The notes beneath the pieces are model-generated. The model was not told the DNA's origin and did no database searches. It saw only the letters and a list, made by a program, of their open reading frames with translations. Below are positions 6,536 to 13,074 of a stretch of 24,729 bases of DNA, piece by piece (position 1 is the stretch's first letter; the number at the start of each line of letters is the position of its first letter). The position numbers and the translations under genes are program-made. The DNA is from CAJQPP01 sp041747075 (GTDB taxonomy: Bacteria > Planctomycetota > Planctomycetia > Pirellulales > Pirellulaceae): the NCBI GenBank assembly GCA_041747075.1, contig JBGTFW010000077.1, positions 1 to 24,729 on the forward strand, in the 5' to 3' direction.

Positions 6536-7363
6536 GTGAACGACTCCAGTCCTTCCCGAAAAATCAAGCGCGGCGTTCCCGAAGGACTGTGGATGCGTTG
6601 CCCGGATTGCGGGAAGGCCATTTTCCGGAAAGAAGCAGACAAGCGGCTGGGGATTTGTCCCGAGTGCGATTTCCACCTGTACGTTTCGGCGCGGACGCGC
6701 ACGAGGCAGTTACTCGACGAGAACACGTTCGAGGAATGGGATGGCGGACTCATGCCAGGCGATCCGCTGGAATTTGCGGACACGAAACCCTACGCGGAAC
6801 GACTCGTCGCCGAGCAAAAGCGGACGGGACTCAACGACGCGGCATTGACGGGAACCGGGATGATTCGCGCTCGCCGCGTCGCCGTGGGAATCACCGACTC
6901 CGCCTTTATCATGGGGAGCATGGGTTCAGTCGTTGGCGAGCGGTTGACGCGGCTGGTGGAACGCGCGACGGCGGAGAGTCTGCCGCTGATTATCGTCAGC
7001 GGATCGGGCGGGGGTGCGCGGATGCACGAGGGAATCCTTTCGCTCATGCAGATGGCCAAGGTCTCCGCCGCGCTGGCGCGTTTTGACAAGGCGGGTGGCC
7101 TGTACATTTCCGTGCTGACACATCCGACGATGGGGGGCGTCGCCGCCAGTTTCGCATTGCTCGGAGACATCGTTTTCGCCGAACCACGGGCGCTGATTGG
7201 ATTCGCCGGACCGCGAACGATCAAGGCGACGATTCGCCTCGAATTGCCCGAGGGTTTCCAGACAAGCGAATTCCTTCTCAAGCATGGTTACATCGATCGC
7301 ATTGTCCGTCGTCCCAACCTTAAATCGGAAATTGCCCGGACAATCGACTATTGCGGGAAGTAA
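6536..7363 (+). CDS. accD: Acetyl-CoA carboxylase carboxyltransferase subunit beta
   Basis: This is the beta subunit of the carboxyltransferase that, with AccA, moves the carboxyl group from biotin to acetyl-CoA to make malonyl-CoA for fatty acid synthesis. The product is 275 residues, close to family length. An N-terminal Cys4 zinc ribbon is complete (Cys22, Cys25, Cys41, Cys44; CPDCGKAIF and CPECDFHLYV). The crotonase-like core follows with IVSGSGGGARMHEG, HPTMGGVAASFA and IGFAGPRTIKATI. The start is GTG at 6536, about 20 residues before the zinc ribbon. The stop is immediately followed by the GTG of a kinase gene, so the two are translationally coupled. accA is not in this window. Confidence 0.95.
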   Translation: MNDSSPSRKIKRGVPEGLWMRCPDCGKAIFRKEADKRLGICPECDFHLYVSARTRTRQLLDENTFEEWDGGLMPGDPLEFADTKPYAERLVAEQKRTGLNDAALTGTGMIRARRVAVGITDSAFIMGSMGSVVGERLTRLVERATAESLPLIIVSGSGGGARMHEGILSLMQMAKVSAALARFDKAGGLYISVLTHPTMGGVAASFALLGDIVFAEPRALIGFAGPRTIKATIRLELPEGFQTSEFLLKHGYIDRIVRRPNLKSEIARTIDYCGK

Positions 7364-8248
7364 GTGAACATCTTCGACAAGCTCAAGGGTTTCCTTTCAA
7401 CGACCAGGGGCCGCCTCGACATCTCGGCGCGGTTCGAGCTGGAACGACACGCTTTTACCGGAACGATGTCCAAGTTTCGCGTGGCGCGGGAAATCGCCAC
7501 CAACAAGCGAATGGGGCTCAAACTGCTGGACGCCGAAAAGACAAAACTGTTCAACGATCGCTTCAAGGGCCTGAACAAACCGCGCGAAGGCGAAATTGGC
7601 GAGTCCATCCATCACCCGCGCGCGGTCGAAACCTACGAGTACGGTTACACGACGACCGGGCAGGAATACATCCTCATGGAGTACGTTCACGGACCGGGGC
7701 TGGGGTCCGTCCTCAATCCGGGAAACAAACACTTGCTGCCGCGACGGCTTGATTTTATCCGACAGATGGCAGAGGCGGTCCAGGGCGTTCACGAGGCGGG
7801 TTTTATCCACCGCGATATCTGTCCGAGAAACTTCATTTGTCATCACGATTTTGAGTGGATCAAGCTGATTGACTTCGGATTGACGGTGCCCGACAAGGCC
7901 GAGTTTCGCCAGCCCGGAAACCGGACCGGAACACCCCAGTACATGGCACCCGAAATCGTGCGGCGACGAAACACCGACCTCCGCGTTGATCTGTTCGCGC
8001 TCGGTGTGAGTTTTTACCGGATGCTGACCTTTGAGCACCCGTGGGGCTCGACGGACACGACCGGAATGGCGGCGCTCGTCCACGACCAGCGCCCCCATAC
8101 GGACATTCTTGAACTGCGGCCCCGATTGCATCCCGATCTGGCAAGGATGATCAACCGATGCCTCTCGGCGGACCCGGCAAAACGTCCCGAATCGGCCGAA
8201 AGCATCCTCTGGATGATCCGCGGCGTGGAGCAAGAGGAAGTCACATAA
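7364..8248 (+). CDS. Protein kinase-like protein coupled to accD
   Basis: A Hanks-type kinase domain of 294 residues without a transmembrane segment, so probably cytosolic. Visible landmarks are the VAIK-type Lys53 (GLKLLD), hinge ILMEYVHGPGLGSVL, catalytic loop HRDICPRN (149-156), DFG at 170-172 (LIDFGLT), TGTPQYMAPE with APE at 195-197, and DLFALGVSFYRML. There is no clear glycine-rich GxGxxG loop; the region reads FTGTMSKFRVA. The usual loop Lys (HRDxK) is Cys153, with Arg155 two residues later, the arrangement of the tyrosine-kinase loop HRDLAARN. It starts at GTG 7364, with no gap after the accD stop, and ends before a strong terminator. Coupling suggests a link to fatty acid synthesis, but the substrate is unknown. 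Confidence 0.85.
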   Translation: MNIFDKLKGFLSTTRGRLDISARFELERHAFTGTMSKFRVAREIATNKRMGLKLLDAEKTKLFNDRFKGLNKPREGEIGESIHHPRAVETYEYGYTTTGQEYILMEYVHGPGLGSVLNPGNKHLLPRRLDFIRQMAEAVQGVHEAGFIHRDICPRNFICHHDFEWIKLIDFGLTVPDKAEFRQPGNRTGTPQYMAPEIVRRRNTDLRVDLFALGVSFYRMLTFEHPWGSTDTTGMAALVHDQRPHTDILELRPRLHPDLARMINRCLSADPAKRPESAESILWMIRGVEQEEVT

Positions 8249-8250
8249 AA

Positions 8251-8284
8251 AAAGGGTCTCCGGCTTGTCAGCCAGAGACCCTTT
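8251..8284. terminator. Strong hairpin terminator, possibly bidirectional
   Basis: AAAGGGTCTC (8251-8260) pairs perfectly with GAGACCCTTT (8275-8284), and the inner GGCT/AGCC extends the stem. A-rich bases before it and TTT at its end give U-tracts in both directions. It lies 3 bases after the kinase stop and about 108 bases past the end of the convergent beta-barrel gene. Confidence 0.8.
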
Positions 8285-8391
8285 GCGATTTGGATCCGAA
8301 TCAGCTTCGTGTCAGGACCAGCCGTGAAGCGCTGGCTCGCGGTTCCTGCGTTGAACCGGACGCTCGCGCGTTTCGGCTGATGGAACCGATT

Positions 8392-9441
8392 CTAGCGGAT
8401 GAAGCGGACGCCAAACATGACGTTGTTGCTCATCGTTTCGAATTCAGCCGAAGCGCTCGTTCCGAGGGCGCCCGACGCCAGAGTCAGTTCCTCGTCGTCC
8501 GTTCCGAAAATCCGGTACTCGGAAAAGAGTTCCGCGCGATCGGACATCCGCCATGAAGCACCAGCCATCGCCTGCCAGGCAAAGGCGGACTCGTCAAGCT
8601 CGGCCGCAATACCGCCGAGGCTCTCCGTGCTGACGCGGGCATCGATGAATGCAACACCGGCCCCCGCACCAACGTAAGGACGAAGTCTCTGGCATTGCGA
8701 GCCAAAATCCCAATAAACGTTGTACATGCCGAGATACATCTGAATGCGACCGTCGACATCGTCTTCGACAAAAACGGTTGCGGCACCAGGGGCGGTAAAG
8801 GAAATCTCCGCCGAGTCAAGCGTATTGTCGCGGTAGCCGGTTTCCAGTTCGGTACGAAGGTTGCAACCGATTCTCCGTCCGAAGGCCCCGCCAATGGCCC
8901 AACCAGCGTTCGAATTGAATTCAAGCTGTGCCGAGCCATTCGCCTGGCCGGCGATGGTGACGTCGATACTGGTGTCGTAGTAATCCACCCAGCCCCCGTA
9001 GAGGCTGATGTACCGGTCGCCGCAGCCACCGCCAAAAAAGTTGCCGCCCACGCCGCAGCCACCCGTGTCGCAGCCCGACCCGCATCCACCGGCGTATCCG
9101 TCACAGCCCTGGCTGGCGTATCCGTCACAGCCCTGATTCGCGTATCCGTCACAGCCGTTGCCAGCGGGTGCGTAACCAGCACAGCCGTTCGAGTAGCCGG
9201 CGCAACCAGCGGCGGCACCTCCTCCTTGCACTGAGGCGTTCATCATCGGTGCCGAGGGTGCCATCCTCGACATATTTTGAGCGGGAATCCGGCCGTTCGT
9301 CGAGTAATCCCCCATTTGTCCGTTAGCGCGAGGCGGCACGGAGTAGGGGTTGCCGGAGGGTTGATAGTAACCGGTCTGGGCGATCGCGGAGGTCGATCCG
9401 AATGCGATTGCGATCGCCGTAAAGCAAAAGGTACGAATCAC
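8392..9441 (-). CDS. Secreted Cys/Gly-rich outer-membrane beta-barrel protein
   Basis: A predicted exported surface protein of 349 residues. GTG at 9441 starts a good signal peptide (MIRTFCFTAIAIAFGSTSAIAQ) after the Shine-Dalgarno sequence AAGGAAAAAGTC, so I prefer it to the ATG at 9555. After a Pro/Asn/Tyr-rich stretch comes a region with nine cysteines in about 60 residues (roughly 80-140), made of GCDGYA(N/S)Q repeats. The C-terminal half has alternating strands typical of an outer-membrane beta barrel: ISLYGGWVDYYDTSIDV, AGWAIGGAFGRRIG, LRPYVGAGAGVAFIDA, and final FEMSNN-like and VMFGVRFIR strands ending in Arg after aromatic positions. Planctomycetes have many such barrels of unknown function. 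The Cys repeats may be disulfide linked outside the cell. Confidence 0.75.
   Translation of the reverse strand: MIRTFCFTAIAIAFGSTSAIAQTGYYQPSGNPYSVPPRANGQMGDYSTNGRIPAQNMSRMAPSAPMMNASVQGGGAAAGCAGYSNGCAGYAPAGNGCDGYANQGCDGYASQGCDGYAGGCGSGCDTGGCGVGGNFFGGGCGDRYISLYGGWVDYYDTSIDVTIAGQANGSAQLEFNSNAGWAIGGAFGRRIGCNLRTELETGYRDNTLDSAEISFTAPGAATVFVEDDVDGRIQMYLGMYNVYWDFGSQCQRLRPYVGAGAGVAFIDARVSTESLGGIAAELDESAFAWQAMAGASWRMSDRAELFSEYRIFGTDDEELTLASGALGTSASAEFETMSNNVMFGVRFIR
9092..9163 (-). repeat. 24-bp in-frame tandem repeat, three units
   Basis: Three units of GCGTATCCGTCACAGCC plus seven variable bases start at 9092, 9116 and 9140. Each encodes eight residues (QGCDGYA plus one) in the barrel gene, and a degenerate fourth unit follows. 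The period is a multiple of three, so copy number can change without breaking the frame. Confidence 0.85.
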
Positions 9442-9768
9442 GACTTTTTCCTTTTTTCTGAAATGGTTGGCGATCGACACGAGGATCGCGGACGCCGTGA
9501 CGGGCGCAATTCCGGTGCGCCGCGTGGCCCTCGCGATGGGTACGATCGAACTCACTTACGAACGTTTCGGCCTGGACGGTCCAAACCGGCAGGCTCATCA
9601 CCAGAAATATCGATCGAAGCAGCGAATTCGTTAAGACTATGCCGCACCATTAACAACCCTTTTGTTGATAGCAGCCAAAGAACTGGCGCATTCGTTAAAC
9701 CTTCACACCGCACCGGCACGATTCGGCCACGCAAGCGATGGCCGCGCGTCGGCGACGCCCAGGCAGAA
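9442..9768. other. Intergenic region upstream of the barrel gene
   Basis: No gene is visible. It holds the Shine-Dalgarno sequence of the barrel gene at its low end, a Pro/Arg-rich pseudo-frame, and a more AT-rich stretch at 9620-9700 with ATTCGTTAA twice (about 9626 and 9691), the likely place for the barrel promoter. I cannot assign boxes. Confidence 0.4.
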
Positions 9769-10833
9769 CTACTTTTTCCGGAATCGCCGCACCGACTTGT
9801 GGCGGAGCGCGGCGATGCAGATTTCCTGTTTTCCCCATGCCAAATGACGTGCCTTGACCCATTGAAACCCCCACAATCTGACCTGATCCATATAACCGTC
9901 AAGGTTTGCCACCAGCTCGGCATCTACCATCTTGAGTGTGAGGAGCATTCCACGAAGTCTCGTGTGGCGGCTCGTCGCAAGCGCCTCGGTCATGGCGATC
10001 GCACTTTGCGGTGCGATGTTCGGGTCCACCAGCAGCCAGTCAACCTTGCGGAGCATTCGGTGCGGCACGTCCCGCCCCCGCATTTTCAGGTGAGTCACGG
10101 ACGGATGAGCCGCGATGTCCGAATGCAGTTCGGCGGGGTCGACGACGATGACGCGAGCACCGGTCTTTAGCAATCGCTGGCAACTGCCACCCGGCGCGCC
10201 GCCAATTTCCGCGCAAGTGCTGCCCCGCGCCACGGGCATTCCCGACCACATCAGCGCTTCGCTCGTTTTCAGCCATGCCCGGTTAATCATGTTCGACGGA
10301 GGTTTCAGCTCGGGGACTCCGCCGGGCCAGCGCTGGGCGGCGGACCCGGCGACGTGCCAGCCAATCGCCCATTGCCCATTGTCGACACGGACGATGTCGA
10401 GCACCCGGGCGTCGGCTTCCGCCGTCTGGTGATCGGCGTTCCATCCGGGAACGAGTTGCGCCAGCTCCCCGGCAACGTGTTTGAAATCGTCGGACGGGTC
10501 CAGCGGTTTACCTTCGCTGCCCAACCCCTTGCGCTTCCATAAATGAACCGTGTCGAACGGTCCTGACTGGTCAAGGTGCGGTTGAATGGCCTCCCATACG
10601 ATTTGCGGTTCGGTCGCCTTGAGTTGCTCCAGCGAATATCCGCAAGTCCGCGCGAACGTGGCGGGTAGTTCAAATCGATGGGCGAGCGGTTCAGTAATCT
10701 TGAACGTCAACCAACCCGGTCGTGAAAAGGCGGGCAACCAAAGCGGACGTTTTGCGGCAATTTCCTGGCGACAAAAAGCAGTTGCCGAGGGCTGACAGGC
10801 AACGAAAACGAAATCCGAAGGCGACTTGATCAA
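9769..10833 (-). CDS. RlmM/FtsJ-like rRNA 2'-O-methyltransferase
   Basis: A 354-residue SAM-dependent methyltransferase of the FtsJ/RrmJ fold, similar in length and layout to E. coli RlmM (23S rRNA C2498). The SAM motif is CAEIGGAPGGSCQRL (about 208-221). A complete KDKE catalytic tetrad can be proposed: Lys189 in INRAWLK, Asp270 in VDWLLVDP, Lys301 in LLTLKM, and Glu337 in KQEICIAAL. The N-terminal half (to about residue 170) would be the substrate-binding, THUMP-like part. It begins 7 bases after the stop of the prenyltransferase-repeat gene on the same strand, so they form an operon. The rRNA target is inferred from the fold only. Confidence 0.8.
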   Translation of the reverse strand: MIKSPSDFVFVACQPSATAFCRQEIAAKRPLWLPAFSRPGWLTFKITEPLAHRFELPATFARTCGYSLEQLKATEPQIVWEAIQPHLDQSGPFDTVHLWKRKGLGSEGKPLDPSDDFKHVAGELAQLVPGWNADHQTAEADARVLDIVRVDNGQWAIGWHVAGSAAQRWPGGVPELKPPSNMINRAWLKTSEALMWSGMPVARGSTCAEIGGAPGGSCQRLLKTGARVIVVDPAELHSDIAAHPSVTHLKMRGRDVPHRMLRKVDWLLVDPNIAPQSAIAMTEALATSRHTRLRGMLLTLKMVDAELVANLDGYMDQVRLWGFQWVKARHLAWGKQEICIAALRHKSVRRFRKK

Positions 10834-10840
10834 CGTCCGC

Positions 10841-11956
10841 TCAGGCCTGCGAAATCGGCAGGAACCGGTACGGACTTGTCAGAACGAGAATCGCGGCGGC
10901 GGTGCAAAACGTCCGGCTGGTAATGCAGTGGTGCCCCGTCCAGCTTCCATCGCTGTTTTGAACCGCGATCAGTTTGTCGCGAACGACGGGAAACCAATTG
11001 TTCCAGTCGTCGCCTCCTTTTTTCAGCATCGTTTCAGTGATGAGATGAAAGGCAAGAAATTCCTCGCCTCCCGCCTGGGTAAAGGGTGTGTTGTCGCGCT
11101 TGACCAGTTGCAAAACATGCGTCCACGCCTCTTTCGCGACCGGATCGTTTTCCTGTTGCATTTCGTAAAGAACGCGAATGCCGGTCGCATTCTTGTACAG
11201 CGTGTGCATCCATCCCTCCTGCGGGTTCAGGTTTCCCCTCATCGACTTGAGAAGGTGCTGAGCCGTCCGTTCCGGCGCGCCGCCGACGTTCAAGCCGACC
11301 GAATCAGCCGCCTTGAGGCTGACCCAGCCCATCACCGTTCCCAACACGGGTGCCCACGATTCGGAACCCCAGTCGCCGCGCGAGTCCTGCGCCTTGACAA
11401 TCGCCGCAACGACGCGAGTCAGTCCGTGCAGCACCGGTTGCGGGTTCTCGCCCTGACCCATGATCTGGGAAAGAAAGAGTGCCGCGAAAAAGGAATGCGC
11501 GTGCCGACCGATCTTGTTTTGAAGTTGCGTGCCATTGACGTTCGTGATGTCGTTGGCGGGCATATTGTCCGTCTGCCGGAGTATAAACGTCTGGATGTTC
11601 CGCAGATTCCCGCTCGAGCTCCCTTCAAGCGGCGTTATCCCGCTGGCCATCAACGCCAGACCGACCATCGCTGTCGTCCCGATATCAGAGACCTGCCCCT
11701 GATCGACGCCGCACCCGCCGTCACCATTCTGGGTCTTCTTGAGCCATTCGAAGGCACGGCGAACGGCCTTCTCGCTCTCAGCCGTGAACGACGCCTCCCG
11801 CGAATCATTTTCGCTCGCAAAAAGGCCGTGTCCGCGAAACACCATCCAGCCGGCCAGACCGGCTGACGGCACGGCTTTCAGCCACCCGCGTCGCGATGTG
11901 TTCAAGTCTCCGGAGACATCCATCCCGTGATTTTCTGTTCGCGATCGATTCAACAT
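10841..11956 (-). CDS. Tat-exported prenyltransferase/squalene-oxidase-repeat protein
   Basis: A predicted exported alpha/alpha-toroid protein of 371 residues. A twin-arginine signal is visible near residues 21-27 (SRRGWLK, then a short hydrophobic stretch AGLAGWMVF). The mature part has terpene-cyclase/prenyltransferase-type repeats: RAFEWLKKTQNGDGGCG, IVKAQDSRGDWGSESW and LIAVQNSDGSWTGHHC, each with the 'Q..dGsW' turn. No DDxD protonation motif of squalene-hopene cyclase is visible, so it is probably not a cyclase. Proteins of this kind are frequent in planctomycetes and of unknown role. CAGGG nine bases before ATG 11956 supports this start; ATG 11923 is the alternative. It is the first gene before the methyltransferase. 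Confidence 0.75.
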   Translation of the reverse strand: MLNRSRTENHGMDVSGDLNTSRRGWLKAVPSAGLAGWMVFRGHGLFASENDSREASFTAESEKAVRRAFEWLKKTQNGDGGCGVDQGQVSDIGTTAMVGLALMASGITPLEGSSSGNLRNIQTFILRQTDNMPANDITNVNGTQLQNKIGRHAHSFFAALFLSQIMGQGENPQPVLHGLTRVVAAIVKAQDSRGDWGSESWAPVLGTVMGWVSLKAADSVGLNVGGAPERTAQHLLKSMRGNLNPQEGWMHTLYKNATGIRVLYEMQQENDPVAKEAWTHVLQLVKRDNTPFTQAGGEEFLAFHLITETMLKKGGDDWNNWFPVVRDKLIAVQNSDGSWTGHHCITSRTFCTAAAILVLTSPYRFLPISQA

Positions 11957-12097
11957 GGCGACGGACCCTGTAACGCACTTGCAACGTCCGGAGCAAATCG
12001 GTATTGGACAGTGTTCATTGTACGCCGCGGCCGTTCAAAAAGCGACGCCCGGGAGCCGTTGCGCTTTTTCAGTCACCCTCTAACAAGGAAGTCAGCG

Positions 12098-12490
12098 ATG
12101 AAAACGCTCGTGACACTTGTTCTCGTCGCCATGTTTCCCGGCGACCCGCCACAAATCGCGGTGACGAGCCATGCCGACCTGATCGAAATTAACCATTATT
12201 TCGATGCGGAGGCAAAACCGGTTTTCAACCAGGTTATTTTTTACAACTGGGACGAGGAGGCGGGCCGGTTCAACGTCTTTGCATGGCGCTTGCTGAAGAA
12301 CGCGAATCAGTTTCCCGTGCGAAACGCGGAAACCGGAATCTATTCGGCGACGTGGCATGACGGGCGGTTGCTCCGAACGGTCCATGCCGACCGGCGCATC
12401 GAGACGTGGACTCAATACGATCCGGAGACCTGGGAGCGCGCGTTTCTGCCCAAGGGCGACCGCCCGGACCTCGTCCGCCCCGCCGACTAA
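12098..12490 (+). CDS. Small exported hypothetical protein
   Basis: A 130-residue protein of no family I can name. ATG 12098 follows the Shine-Dalgarno sequence AAGGAA (12085-12090) at a good distance, which rules out the longer frame from 11927. The first ten residues (MKTLVTLVLVAMF) form a short signal-like hydrophobic segment, though the cleavage site is unclear. The rest is acidic and aromatic: SHADLIEINHYFD, VFNQVIFYNWDEEAGRFNVF, SATWHDGRLLRTV, ETWTQYDPETWERAFLPK. It looks like a compact beta-rich domain. It is divergent from the prenyltransferase-repeat gene (141-base gap) and convergent with ybeY. I think it is a planctomycete-restricted family, but this is inference. Confidence 0.75.
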   Translation: MKTLVTLVLVAMFPGDPPQIAVTSHADLIEINHYFDAEAKPVFNQVIFYNWDEEAGRFNVFAWRLLKNANQFPVRNAETGIYSATWHDGRLLRTVHADRRIETWTQYDPETWERAFLPKGDRPDLVRPAD

Positions 12491-12552
12491 CTGGATAGCG
12501 CCCCGCCATTCCTGCCCGACGAACAGGGACAGACAAGAACCGCGTGTCAAAC

Positions 12553-13074
12553 TCACGGCCTCGGCGAGTTGTTCGACATCTTGTCATGAGGAGCGCGTAA
12601 GATTCCGGCGCGGCCGAGCCATTGGTCCTCCGCGACGCGCATTTGGGCGCGCAGTTCGTTCGTTTCGTCGTCAAGTCCTGTCAGGTGCAATGCGCCGTGG
12701 ATCATGTACAGAAAGAGTTCATGCTCCCATTCCCATTGAATTTCCCGCGCGTGACGACGCGCGGTTTCATGGCTCACGACAATTTCCCCTTCGATCGACT
12801 GGCGTTGATCGTCGCGTTCGAGCAAAAAGCTGAGCACGTCCGTGGGCCAGTCGTGGGCGAGGTATCGGAGATTGAGTTCGTGAATCGTTTGGTTATCGAC
12901 AATGGCGATACTGATCGCGCCGTCGCGAAAGCCGGCGTTGCCAAAAAGTTCCCGCAGCGTTCGAGTCGCCTGCTCGCACAGGGGAAAGTTCGCGGCACCG
13001 CTGAACTCGATTTCACCGGTGAATTCAGGCGGGTTGCTGGTCGGGGTACTTGACTCGCGCATGGTACATCGCAT
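12553..13074 (-). CDS. ybeY: Endoribonuclease YbeY (rRNA maturation factor)
   Basis: This metal-dependent endoribonuclease acts in 16S rRNA 3'-end maturation and ribosome quality control. The product is 173 residues. The family core is clear: LNLRYLAHDWPTDVLSFLL (about 67-85) and the metal motif HGALHLTGLDDE. The usual motif is HGxLHLxGYDH with three His ligands; here the first two are His126 and His130 and the third position is Asp136. The start at 13074 (or ATG 13062) lies inside the end of the 7TM-HD gene, a 38-50 base overlap that implies translational coupling. In many bacteria corC/ybeX follows ybeY, but here the next gene is convergent and no intact corC is present in the window. Confidence 0.92.
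   Translation of the reverse strand: MRCTMRESSTPTSNPPEFTGEIEFSGAANFPLCEQATRTLRELFGNAGFRDGAISIAIVDNQTIHELNLRYLAHDWPTDVLSFLLERDDQRQSIEGEIVVSHETARRHAREIQWEWEHELFLYMIHGALHLTGLDDETNELRAQMRVAEDQWLGRAGILRAPHDKMSNNSPRP

Noticed and set aside
6265..7086. 273-codon plus-strand frame overlapping accD
   Set aside because: It is another frame of accD; the zinc ribbon and carboxyltransferase motifs fix the real frame.
9092..9163. CRISPR-like or regulatory tandem repeat
   Set aside because: The 24-base period is in frame and encodes protein repeats in the barrel gene.
9277..10170. 297-codon plus-strand frame across the barrel leader and methyltransferase end
   Set aside because: It spans an intergenic region and the antisense of two supported genes; no start signal or motif.
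10826..11866. Long plus-strand open frame opposite the prenyltransferase-repeat gene
   Set aside because: It is an antisense shadow of a gene with clear repeats and a Tat signal; its translation is Arg/His-rich without family motifs.
10841..11956. Squalene-hopene cyclase
   Set aside because: The alpha/alpha repeats fit, but the product is half the usual length, is exported, and has no DDxD catalytic motif.
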